DNA of 32,583 nt from an uncultured Clostridia bacterium (GCA_944332395.1 CALVJV010000065.1:1-32583), one strand, 5' to 3'; positions 1-6,808 are shown, counted from the stretch's first letter. Made by a program: numbers and translations. The notes: a model not told the origin generated them from the sequence alone.

Positions 1-107
1 TCGTAGTTTTTGAAAATCATAATCTGATTTAAGATTGCAACAAAAAATTCATTGTCTAGTAAGATTAAGTCCAGTTCGTTTTCAAATTCAATTTCTAGTA
101 TTTGCAT
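1..107 (-). CDS. Partial small hypothetical protein (N-terminus only)
   Basis: An open minus-strand frame starts at ATG 107-105 and runs off the left edge. Thirty-five residues are visible, beginning MQILEIEFENELDLILL. AGGAG lies just upstream of the ATG at good Shine-Dalgarno spacing, which supports a real start. The visible part is acidic and hydrophobic with no motif I recognise. It is downstream of, and co-oriented with, the sigma-like gene at 419-1060, but a terminator lies between them, so it is probably a separate transcription unit. No function is assigned. Confidence 0.5.
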   Translation of the reverse strand, partial: MQILEIEFENELDLILLDNEFFVAILNQIMIFKNY

Positions 108-418
108 AATTTTTAACTCCTTTTTTGAAAATTTGGAATTAAAAAGGACATAGAAAAGTTTTCTTTCCTACGCACATAAAATGCAACAACTGGATTTTAA
201 TTTTGGCTAAAAGCAAACTAATGAACTATCTTCTCGGTCTTACCATTTTTGCGTTGTCTTTTTATTTCCAGTTTTACTTTAGCACAAGTTATTCACAAAA
301 TGTAATGACTTAACTTGTACTTTACCTATACAAAAAACAACTTTTCTTAACTTTACTCAAACAAAACTTGTCATTACTTGATATTTCTTAACAAAAAAGA
401 GTATGTATATTACACACT
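108..418. other. Intergenic region with repeated ACTTG/CAAGT words and an inverted repeat
   Basis: No convincing gene is seen between the two minus-strand genes. An 8-bp inverted repeat, ACAAGTTA (284-291) and TAACTTGT (311-318), frames an 18-19 base spacer. Further ACTTG copies occur at 366-370 and 376-380, giving four copies of the word in about 100 bases. GTAATGACTT and its near-complement GTCATTACTTG also recur. This could be a regulator binding region or simply AT-rich repetition. The only minus-strand ATG frame noticed is six codons long and is not called. Confidence 0.3.
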
Positions 419-420
419 CT
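392..420 (-). terminator. Rho-independent terminator of the sigma-like gene
   Basis: Read on the minus strand, a 10-bp stem (411-420 pairing with 398-407, one G-T pair) closes on a 3-base loop and is followed by six T (393-398). The stem overlaps the TAG stop codon (421-419) of the gene it ends. Confidence 0.75.
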
Positions 421-1060
421 ATTTGTTTGAATATATGCAATATGCAAAATATCTATCTTTAAATTTTCTTCTGCGTTTGTAAACAATGTCTGTGCTAACT
501 CCTAAAAATTCGGCAATAAGTTTTACTTCAACACCATTGTAATAGTATTCTAAAATTTGGCTTTCTAATTTGTTGGTTACAATTTTCTTTATGATTTCAT
601 TAACCTTTGTGTAATCTGGTTTTTCTTTTTCAAAAGTATTTTCTGCTGGTATAAATTCAAGTAGTCCTTCATTTTCGGAGTTACCATTCTTCATTTCTTT
701 TCTTAGATATGCAAACAATGTTTTGAAACAAGCCATTCTAATAGATATTGTTTGTGGAGCTTTTGCAGTAGGTTTAATAAAAGTGCAAGTATTTCCAAGT
801 CTTTGACCTACAAATTTTAATAGGAACAAGCTTGCTTCTTGAACTATATCGTAAGCATCTGAGTAACTATCTAATTCATTGTGGTATCGAATATCTTTTT
901 GTAATTGCTTGCGTAAAATTTCAATTCTTTTTGCATTGCTGTAAGCATATCTTTCAAAATCTCTAAGACTGCTCATTGCTAAAATTTTAGATAACTTTTC
1001 AATGTTGTCTAAACTAATTACAACATTATCTTCTAATATTTCATTTTTTCTTTTGTTCAT
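419..1060 (-). CDS. Sigma-70-like / helix-turn-helix transcription factor
   Basis: A 213-residue protein with the two-part look of a small sigma factor. Residues about 60-125 resemble region 2, with DIVQEASLFLLKF matching the usual D-x-x-Q-E-x-x-L pattern. Residues about 165-205 form a region-4-like helix-turn-helix (ESQILEYYYNGVEVKLIAEF, then LGVSTDIVYKRRRKF). By family knowledge such proteins direct RNA polymerase to a few promoters and are common on integrative elements; the link to an element here is inference. The ATG at 1060 has AAAGGAG at good spacing. The gene is transcribed alone and ends in a terminator overlapping its stop. It could instead be a sigma-like regulator that does not bind core polymerase. 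Confidence 0.5.
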   Translation of the reverse strand: MNKRKNEILEDNVVISLDNIEKLSKILAMSSLRDFERYAYSNAKRIEILRKQLQKDIRYHNELDSYSDAYDIVQEASLFLLKFVGQRLGNTCTFIKPTAKAPQTISIRMACFKTLFAYLRKEMKNGNSENEGLLEFIPAENTFEKEKPDYTKVNEIIKKIVTNKLESQILEYYYNGVEVKLIAEFLGVSTDIVYKRRRKFKDRYFAYCIYSNK

Positions 1061-1183
1061 ATTTTTTCTCCTTTATCCGCCTTTTGGCAAGTGGCGTTGG
1101 AGCAGAGTTTGGATACAAAACATAACCCTTAAATTTCTAATACAAGAAGTCAAGGAAGAAGAAAAAATATTGTGTTTAAAAGC

Positions 1184-1210
1184 AAAAAAGACTAGGCTTA
1201 AAACCTAGTC
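1184..1210 (-). terminator. Minus-strand rho-independent terminator
   Basis: GACTAGG (1190-1196) pairs perfectly with CCTAGTC (1204-1210) around a 7-base loop. On the minus strand the stem is followed by six T (1189-1184). It lies upstream of the sigma-like gene and so ends a minus-strand transcript arriving from the 1211-1600 region or the defence genes beyond it. Confidence 0.7.
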
Positions 1211-1421
1211 TAGTAATTACACAAAACAATATTTATTTCCCTTGACTTAGGGGAAAACTATGCTACAAAAGACACCAAAAGCGAGTAAAGGAGATTAAAT
1301 AAAGAAAATATACTTTAATGATTTTGGAATAACTAGAGCATTAACAATGCTCTTAGTTATGTATTTGAAAAATGGCTTTGAAACAACAAGATTGAAATTT
1401 AAGAACAAATTACAATACAAT

Positions 1422-1489
1422 TTGCCGAGTGGTAAAAAAAAGAGGTTTTGCGGATAGCCTCGCGCGCAAACCTCTTTTTAACTCGGCAA
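1422..1489. terminator. Large nested hairpin, probable bidirectional terminator
   Basis: TTGCCGAGT (1422-1430) pairs with ACTCGGCAA (1481-1489). Inside, AAAAAGAGGTT (1437-1447) pairs with AACCTCTTTTT (1469-1479), and TGCG (1449-1452) pairs with CGCA (1465-1468) after one bulged T. The loop is 12 bases (1453-1464). The A-run on one side and T-run on the other allow termination in either direction. The outer 9-bp GC-rich arms are more than a simple terminator needs. Confidence 0.6.
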
Positions 1490-1527
1490 TGTTTGTCTAT
1501 GCCTTTTTGTTTAATTGTTTTTGTGTT

Positions 1528-1585
1528 CGTGTGCTTGTCTTCGGTGGAGCGTAGCGACACCGACTTGTATCAAGACAAGCACACG
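1528..1585. repeat. 14-bp perfect inverted repeat with nested hairpin
   Basis: CGTGTGCTTGTCTT (1528-1541) is exactly complementary to AAGACAAGCACACG (1572-1585). Between them TCGGTG (1541-1546) pairs with CACCGA (1558-1563), so the element can fold as a branched or extended stem. It has no flanking T-run. It lies just downstream of the stop codon of the ATPase/DUF4435 gene. Confidence 0.65.
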
Positions 1586-1600
1586 TTTAAATGCCATGAG

Positions 1601-3406
1601 TTAATTCTCTTTAATTATTAAATTTCTAAATTCACTTATAATAGCATCGCCTTCTTGAGATTTTAACAAATCAAAAATTTCTATTTCATAACTAAAATTT
1701 TTATCTAATCTTAATATTTGTTCTATCTCAATTATTATACCTTTACAATCTAAAAATCTCAGATACTGATTATAATTGTTATTTTTAGTAATTTGTTGAT
1801 GTAATTTTATAAATTTATTGTAAATTTCTTCAATTTGCTCGTTTGTCATTTTTTCATTATTATACAATTCTTTAAGATCTTGTAAATTATTTAAGCAATT
1901 AATCTTGCCCCTGTAATTAAACTTATCTCTCAATTCAAAAGCGGTATAATGGGTCGCAAATTTTTCTTTATTATTAATAAAAATTTCAGTAACTTTTTCC
2001 ATAATGCTATTAAACATATTAAATCTATCTTCTTCTGATTTAAAATGTTTATTTATTACTAATTTAATAAATTGTTCGCAACATAAAAAGTTTTCTATTT
2101 CATGAAATGGGATGTGATAAATATTATCTTTTTCTAGTTCTGTTAGCCATATTTCATCTTTATAGTCACAATCTATTATCCCATAGGCTATATTGGGTAA
2201 ATGTAGATTCTTGTAAGCTTTAGTTAAATTGCACACCTTATCACAACCAGACACTGAAACTATTTTGTATTCTGGAAATAAAATTCTAAAGAGCTTAGCA
2301 TCATACTTTGAATCATCATGTGACTCACAAAATAAGACTGGAGCTCGATTGCCAACTAATTCAATAAGTAGTTTTTGTGGCAATTCATCACTCTCTTCTA
2401 GCTCTTTCCATCTCCATTTTTCCCCATCATATTGTTCAATCCAATAAACTCTAGAATTAATACGTGATGCGACAAAATTGCTATCATGTGTCAAATATAC
2501 AAAAATGGAATTGGGTCTATTTCTTTCTATAAAATTCCAAAGAAGAGAGACAATAGCAGGATTAAGATTATTTTCTGGTTCATCAATAAAGTAGTAATCT
2601 TTTTCATCTAAAAGAAGAACTCCTATCAAAAAAAACAATATGGATTTTTCGCCACTGCTTAAGTACTTTAAGGGATATGTTTTTCCTGTCTTTGTTTTTA
2701 CATTTAAACCATGCTCAAAAAATAATTCTCTATCTTTTACTAAAAAGCCCCATTCATTTATTATCTTTTGAGTAATTCCGTTTTCAACATGCTTCTCATT
2801 TTCTTCATTTCTCTCTCTTTCAAGTAAATTTATATAATAATCAAATTGGTTTTGAATATAATTTCCTTGAAAATCCTCATCAACATTTGTTGCACGTGAA
2901 TAGTTGTTTTGCATATCTTTTATAAATTCTTCATATGCTCTTTTGGGATTAAAGTTTCTACTGACAAGTAAAACTCTATCTGCCTGAAAATATTGAACTT
3001 TTGCACTAGCGGTATCTTTCTGAAGTTTTCTTAACAATGTTGTTTTACCACATCCGTTTGGACCAACAAAAACCACATTTCTTTTTTCTTCTGAAAGAAA
3101 ATCAAGATAATCGATAGATTCAAACTTATTTATATATTGATTAAGTGCTTGAATTATTATATCTGCTTCATTTGTTACAATTCTGTTTACATAATAAATT
3201 GAATTACCATTTACGTCATCTTTTTCTATAATGGGGAAGGAATCAAGAATTGATTTAACAGTTGATTGATATTTTGCAGTACAACGTTCAAACTTTAAAT
3301 TAACCTTATTATAAAATTTCTGTATGCAATCAATAAGTTCTTTAACTTCACTAATTTTATTTAATTTGCCAGTTTTTATTTTTTCAAATTCAGCATTTGT
3401 ATACAT
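1601..3406 (-). CDS. Fused ABC-type ATPase and DUF4435 (TOPRIM-like) defence protein
   Basis: A 601-residue protein in two parts. The N-terminal ATPase has Walker A GPNGCGKTT (about 115-123), an ABC signature LSSGEKS (249-255), Walker B YYFIDEPE (271-278) and an H-loop histidine (about 307). After about 350 comes a DUF4435-type segment: E361 in LFCESHDD, an acidic pair in IIDCD (about 411-414) and the HEIENFL motif (about 435-441), a TOPRIM-like set of acidic residues. ATPase plus DUF4435 is the arrangement of PARIS-type (AriA-AriB) anti-phage systems and resembles OLD nucleases. In those families the ATPase senses a phage trigger and the nuclease part causes cell arrest. The role here is inferred from this and from the restriction-modification neighbours. 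GGAG precedes the ATG at good spacing. A 140-base gap separates it from the endonuclease gene, so it may have its own promoter (a TGCTATAAG extended -10 lies near 3443-3451). Confidence 0.75.
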   Translation of the reverse strand: MYTNAEFEKIKTGKLNKISEVKELIDCIQKFYNKVNLKFERCTAKYQSTVKSILDSFPIIEKDDVNGNSIYYVNRIVTNEADIIIQALNQYINKFESIDYLDFLSEEKRNVVFVGPNGCGKTTLLRKLQKDTASAKVQYFQADRVLLVSRNFNPKRAYEEFIKDMQNNYSRATNVDEDFQGNYIQNQFDYYINLLERERNEENEKHVENGITQKIINEWGFLVKDRELFFEHGLNVKTKTGKTYPLKYLSSGEKSILFFLIGVLLLDEKDYYFIDEPENNLNPAIVSLLWNFIERNRPNSIFVYLTHDSNFVASRINSRVYWIEQYDGEKWRWKELEESDELPQKLLIELVGNRAPVLFCESHDDSKYDAKLFRILFPEYKIVSVSGCDKVCNLTKAYKNLHLPNIAYGIIDCDYKDEIWLTELEKDNIYHIPFHEIENFLCCEQFIKLVINKHFKSEEDRFNMFNSIMEKVTEIFINNKEKFATHYTAFELRDKFNYRGKINCLNNLQDLKELYNNEKMTNEQIEEIYNKFIKLHQQITKNNNYNQYLRFLDCKGIIIEIEQILRLDKNFSYEIEIFDLLKSQEGDAIISEFRNLIIKEN

Positions 3407-3546
3407 AATCTTACTCCATTATTTTTAAAATAGAAATATATTCTTATAGCAATAATAAAAAGTTTTATTTTTGACTATTAGTTTTCTAAAAATTCTTTTT
3501 TATGCATTTAAGATTCATTTTATCTTGATAACACATAATATTATCA

Positions 3547-4293
3547 TTAAAAATTATCAAATCCTTCATAGGTTTTAAATGCCAATAAATACAAAGATTT
3601 TAGAAGATTTTTATCCTTTTGTTTAAGTTCTTGGAATACAGTATCTTTTTCTCTTTTATTTGCTATTGTTTTGTTTACAATTTTCGTTATAATTTCAGGC
3701 AAAACTTTACATAGTTTAGCAAATGCATCTTTTTCCCCAGTAACTATTTCATAGAATTTATCAATAGATATTCTTCTAATTCTTTCATTCTCAACTTTTT
3801 GTCCATTCATCGTTCTTTGCCATTTTATATTTTGACTACTTTTAGCAATGACCTCAACTAAAGCACAAATGCAATCCGATTCTTTTAATGCTTGATTTTG
3901 CAAGTTGATATAAACACTATCAGCACCACCTTTATTCATTGTATTATGTTTATTTTTTAATTCTACATAATATTTTTGAGTTCCATCATTAAAAACGATA
4001 TCAAAACCTTTTTGTGGAACTTCACAGTTCCTTATATATTTGAATATTTTTTGATGGAAATAACCAATAGCATTTGTATTGCTTTTATCTCTTTGTCTAG
4101 CGATTTCTTCATTTAGAATTGTTTTTATTTTCTTATTATAAACAATAGAGTCGAATGTTAATTTTATTGGATCAATAATATTTTCGTTAAATCTTTCTAG
4201 ATTGATGCCTTTAAGAGTTTCTCTATACTCATCCAAAGTTTCCTTAATATGATTTTCCAAATCATTATCACTAATAAAATTCAAATATGCCAT
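3547..4293 (-). CDS. Type II restriction endonuclease, Eco47II family
   Basis: A 248-residue protein that I recognise as the Eco47II family (Pfam RE_Eco47II). It starts MAYLNFISD and has the family's DP (41-42), EEIARQRDK (about 62-70) and NAIGYFHQKI (about 74-83) blocks. Catalytic residues fit a PD-(D/E)xK nuclease: D98 in GFDIVF and E111-L-K113 in the ELKNKHNT motif. The C-terminus has the FYEIVTGEKDAF block. Family members cut at GGNCC; that specificity is inferred from homology only. The ATG begins one base after the methyltransferase stop (TAA-ATG), with GGAG upstream, so the two are translationally coupled. Making the methyltransferase first fits protection before cleavage. Confidence 0.9.
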   Translation of the reverse strand: MAYLNFISDNDLENHIKETLDEYRETLKGINLERFNENIIDPIKLTFDSIVYNKKIKTILNEEIARQRDKSNTNAIGYFHQKIFKYIRNCEVPQKGFDIVFNDGTQKYYVELKNKHNTMNKGGADSVYINLQNQALKESDCICALVEVIAKSSQNIKWQRTMNGQKVENERIRRISIDKFYEIVTGEKDAFAKLCKVLPEIITKIVNKTIANKREKDTVFQELKQKDKNLLKSLYLLAFKTYEGFDNF

Positions 4294-5502
4294 TTATTTT
4301 ATCTCCTTTAGTACTTTTATAATTGATAAACCAATTTCTTTTGCTAAATTAACAGGTACTGCATTTCCAATCTGTTTATATTTACTATTTAAACTGCCAG
4401 TAAATTGCCATGAGTCAGGGAATGATTGTATTCTAGCACTTTCTCTTATAGTAAAAGGTCTTGTTTCATCTGGATGACATCTATCTGTTTGTTTCATACA
4501 AGGAGAACACAAAATTGTTAAACTTGGTTCATCCCATGAAATTCTTCTAGCCATTCCCGTTTTACCACCACCAAGATTATAAGATCCTTTCATATATGCT
4601 CTTGCAACATCTTCAGGTAAATCTCTCCAACATCCACCTGGGGGAACTAAATCAAACACTTCTTTTTTGCTTTGTGGATATTTTGCACCTTCTGATTTTG
4701 GAACATTTTTTAAAGCATCTCTCAAAACAGGTTTGTATTCATAAGGTGTAGGATATTCGAATTCAACTGGAATATCATTTCTAATGCCAACTATAACTAT
4801 TCTTTCTCGTTTTTCTGCAACTCCATAATCCCAAGCATTTAATACTTTATATTGAACACGATAACCGATTTCTTCGAAAACATTTATCATAGTTTGTAAT
4901 GTTTTTCCACCATCATGACTAACAAGACCTTTAACATTTTCAGCCAAAAACATTTTTGGTTTTAATTGTTTTAGTATTTTTGCATAATAATAAAACATTG
5001 TACCCCTTACATCATTTAGTCCTAATCTTTTACCTGCATAGCTAAATGATTGACAAGGATATCCGCCAGACAATAGATCCAATTCGCCTTCTTTAATATT
5101 TAACATTTTCAATAAATCTTGTTCTGCTAAATTTTCAACAGAGTCGCAAATTACATTCCAATCTGGCCTATTAGTTTTAAGTGTATTACAAGAATCTTTA
5201 TCAAAATCATTTGACAATAAGTTGCTAAAACCTGCTTGTTCTAATCCAAGAGCTAGACCACCAGCACCTGCAAATAATTCAACATGTGTAAAAGTATTTT
5301 TATGGGTATCAACATTAAGAAGTTTATTTGCGTCAATACTAAAATTTATAACAATCGAACGAAGATTCTCATAGTTTGGTTTTGATTTTCCAGACAACCA
5401 ATCACTAACTTGAGCTTGCGTTGCATTTATACTTTTTGCAAAACTTGTTTGGTTTAATCCGTTGTCATGTATAGTCTTTTGTAGTAGCTGTGCTAATTCC
5501 AT
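4294..5502 (-). CDS. DNA (cytosine-5) methyltransferase with N-terminal HTH domain
   Basis: A 402-residue 5-methylcytosine methyltransferase. Residues 1-60 form an Xre-type helix-turn-helix (NQTSFAKSINATQAQVSDWL). Then come motif I FAGAGG (77-82), motif IV GGYPCQS with catalytic C150, motif VI ENV (188-190), motif VIII EKRERI (about 230-234) and motif X GNAVP near the C-terminus. The target recognition region holds GGGKTGMARRISWDEPS and SPCMKQTDRCHP, like methyltransferases paired with Eco47II/Sau96I-type enzymes, so GGNCC is the likely target (inferred). In M.SsoII/M.EcoRII-type enzymes an N-terminal HTH represses transcription of the system; a similar role is plausible. GGGGTG precedes the ATG. 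A TGC-TATAAT extended -10 lies about 29 bases upstream of the start. Confidence 0.93.
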   Translation of the reverse strand: MELAQLLQKTIHDNGLNQTSFAKSINATQAQVSDWLSGKSKPNYENLRSIVINFSIDANKLLNVDTHKNTFTHVELFAGAGGLALGLEQAGFSNLLSNDFDKDSCNTLKTNRPDWNVICDSVENLAEQDLLKMLNIKEGELDLLSGGYPCQSFSYAGKRLGLNDVRGTMFYYYAKILKQLKPKMFLAENVKGLVSHDGGKTLQTMINVFEEIGYRVQYKVLNAWDYGVAEKRERIVIVGIRNDIPVEFEYPTPYEYKPVLRDALKNVPKSEGAKYPQSKKEVFDLVPPGGCWRDLPEDVARAYMKGSYNLGGGKTGMARRISWDEPSLTILCSPCMKQTDRCHPDETRPFTIRESARIQSFPDSWQFTGSLNSKYKQIGNAVPVNLAKEIGLSIIKVLKEIK

Positions 5503-5530
5503 TTTTACACCCCGTATATTTTGTTAACTT

Positions 5531-5539
5531 ATTATAGCA
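5531..5539 (-). promoter_or_regulatory. Extended -10 promoter of the restriction-modification operon
   Basis: On the minus strand TGC is followed by TATAAT (5536-5531), an extended -10 match. No good -35 box is visible at 17 bases, as often seen with TGn promoters. It predicts a start near 5524 and a leader of about 20 bases before the methyltransferase ATG. Confidence 0.55.
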
Positions 5540-5565
5540 TAAAAATTTTGAAAGTGTATCAGTTT

Positions 5566-5581
5566 TATCGGAATTCCTATA
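5566..5581. promoter_or_regulatory. Near-palindrome around GGAATTCC, candidate operator
   Basis: The 16-base TATCGGAATTCCTATA is palindromic at 14 of 16 positions. It is about 30 bases upstream of the restriction-modification -10 box and overlaps the stop codon of the upstream gene (5579-5577). As the methyltransferase carries an HTH domain, this is a candidate binding site for autoregulation. It is also an EcoRI-type word and could be coincidence. Confidence 0.3.
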
Positions 5582-6488
5582 ATTTTTTTGATAATATTTT
5601 TTGAAGTTCTTTTAGTTTGTTCTCATCTTGTAATATTTCCAAATGTGGGATCTCAAAAACATCCAAAAATCCAATTTTTTTCAATTCTTCAATTTGTTTA
5701 AAAATATTTATATTTGCTTCACACCACATGTTTAAATCAAACAAAGCATTTATTTTTATACATGAATCTTGTCTATTCTGCAAACCTTCATACGAGTTTA
5801 TTCCATTTTCCATGATAACGGCATATCTCTGTTTTTCTTGATCTGACATTATTTTAATGTCATCAACGCTTTGTAAAGGGTATCGTTCTATAACTTTATC
5901 ATACTCATAACCAAATATTTTTGCATTTCTTCGGTCTTGTTCTTCAGTATCAAATTCCTTAAAAACATGTTTTCCTTCTTCTGAAAGTTGATAAGAATGA
6001 AATGTGGAACTTGGATATTTAATTTTGTTTGCATCTGTTTCTAATGTTGCATTTAATCTATTTACCAATCTAAACAATTCTTTATCGTGTGGCACAAAAT
6101 CAATAGTTATAATATCGGGCAACACCTCAGCACATATTTCTCTCACATGAAGCAATTCATTTTTTTTATCTTGAATTTCTTCTTCCAGTGTATTATATAT
6201 TCTTGGTTTATAGTCATCATCTTTATGTGCTGATTTTTTATTTCTTTCATAATAAATTTTATCTATAATTTTATCGTTCTGTCTTATATTTTTCCTTTTA
6301 GTAGTGGTGTTAAATAATTCATCTAATACATTTACTAAGTTGATATAAAATATCTGTCTTAATTTATCAGTCTTTTCTCTTAAATTCAAATTAGACAATT
6401 CCAAAATATTATTAGAAATATATAAAAAACTATCAATACACTTTTTGGCCGTTATTAAAAAATTTGCATTTTCCCATTTATTCTTCAT
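5577..6488 (-). CDS. Hypothetical protein with HEPN-like Rx5H motif
   Basis: A 303-residue protein I do not recognise as a named family. The first 140 residues look all-helical. They contain YERNKKSAHKDDDY, in which R82 and H88 are separated by five residues as in the Rx4-6H signature of HEPN ribonucleases. The rest (about 150-303) has no recognised motif. HEPN proteins commonly act as RNA-cleaving toxins or abortive-infection effectors; applying that here is inference from one motif and from position beside a restriction-modification system and an ATPase/DUF4435 gene. The ATG has AAAGGA at good spacing, and a TGT-TATAAT extended -10 lies upstream (6531-6523). The gap to the methyltransferase gene is 74 bases, and that gene has its own -10, so both separate and read-through transcription are possible. 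Confidence 0.5.
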   Translation of the reverse strand: MKNKWENANFLITAKKCIDSFLYISNNILELSNLNLREKTDKLRQIFYINLVNVLDELFNTTTKRKNIRQNDKIIDKIYYERNKKSAHKDDDYKPRIYNTLEEEIQDKKNELLHVREICAEVLPDIITIDFVPHDKELFRLVNRLNATLETDANKIKYPSSTFHSYQLSEEGKHVFKEFDTEEQDRRNAKIFGYEYDKVIERYPLQSVDDIKIMSDQEKQRYAVIMENGINSYEGLQNRQDSCIKINALFDLNMWCEANINIFKQIEELKKIGFLDVFEIPHLEILQDENKLKELQKILSKKL

Positions 6489-6522
6489 GATTTAATTCCT
6501 TTATTATTGTTTATACAGCAAC

Positions 6523-6531
6523 ATTATAACA
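6523..6531 (-). promoter_or_regulatory. Extended -10 promoter upstream of the HEPN-like gene
   Basis: The minus strand reads TGT-TATAAT (6531-6523), about 35 bases before the ATG at 6488. No clear -35 is present at 17 bases. Confidence 0.5.
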
Positions 6532-6550
6532 TAAAATAAAAAATCTTTGT

Positions 6551-6585
6551 ATAAAAAATATGCAAAGAATAAATCTCTGCATATT
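6551..6585 (-). terminator. Terminator downstream of spoVM
   Basis: AATATGCA (6557-6564) pairs with TGCATATT (6578-6585), extended inward by AGA/TCT after one mismatch. On the minus strand it is followed by a T-rich run (6558-6551). It lies 37 bases past the spoVM stop and isolates that gene from the HEPN-like gene. Confidence 0.6.
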
Positions 6586-6621
6586 ATTCTGCTAGTTTCA
6601 AAATTGCTAACCCATTGGGTG

Positions 6622-6690
6622 CTATTTTTTTATGAAGAGTTTTAAAAAACCTCGTAAAAATTTGGGCGCTTTTATTGCCATAATTGTCAT
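6622..6690 (-). CDS. spoVM: Stage V sporulation protein M (SpoVM), 22 residues
   Basis: A 22-codon gene reading MTIMAIKAPKFLRGFLKLFI plus two lysines. It matches the core of Bacillus subtilis SpoVM (IKLPKFLGG): isoleucine, lysine, proline, PKFL and the following glycine fall in register. SpoVM is an amphipathic helix that senses membrane curvature, sits on the forespore outer membrane and anchors the coat ATPase SpoIVA; that is family knowledge. GGAGG (6702-6698) lies 7 bases before the ATG, an excellent Shine-Dalgarno; an internal ATG at codon 4 is less well placed. A CATATTAT box upstream (minus strand, about 6727-6720) loosely resembles a sigma-E -10. The gene has its own terminator and diverges from pcrA. 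Its presence argues for a spore-former. The peptide is short, so chance similarity is not wholly excluded. Confidence 0.8.
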   Translation of the reverse strand: MTIMAIKAPKFLRGFLKLFIKK

Positions 6691-6773
6691 CACATATCCT
6701 CCATTTTAGTTTACTTTATAATATGCCAAACAAAAAAAATTTGTGATAGCAATAAAAAATTATACCAAGTATT

Positions 6774-6801
6774 TTGCTTATTAATTTTTAAATGTTATAA
6801 T
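6774..6801 (+). promoter_or_regulatory. pcrA promoter (extended -10), predicts leaderless mRNA
   Basis: TTGCTT (6774-6779), 16-base spacer, TATAAT (6796-6801), with TGT directly before the -10. The pcrA ATG at 6809 is only 7 bases past the -10, so transcription should begin at or next to the start codon. Confidence 0.75.
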
Positions 6802-6808
6802 AAGCGGT

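Larger units (their letters stand above)
1061..1600. other. Gene-free, dyad-rich intergenic region
   Basis: I find no credible gene in these 540 bases. They hold four separate inverted repeats: 1190-1210 (7-bp stem, minus-strand terminator), 1331-1358 (12 bp with one bulge), 1422-1489 (nested stem) and 1528-1585 (14-bp perfect arms with a nested 6-bp hairpin). The right part is locally GC-richer than its surroundings. The density of dyads exceeds what two flanking minus-strand genes need for termination. A mobile-element end, a transfer or replication origin, or a structured RNA are possible but unproven. Confidence 0.5.

Noticed and set aside
1002-1208. Plus-strand open frame opposite the sigma-like gene start
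   Set aside because: No ribosome-binding site, hydrophobic low-complexity start that mirrors the opposite gene, and it runs through a terminator hairpin.
1511-1597. 28-codon minus-strand frame starting MAFKRVLVLIQ
   Set aside because: It has no Shine-Dalgarno, and most of its codons are made by the 14-bp inverted repeat.
1-1600. Integrase, transposase or relaxase gene marking a mobile element
   Set aside because: None is encoded in the visible part; only context (sigma-like gene, dyads, defence genes) hints at an element.
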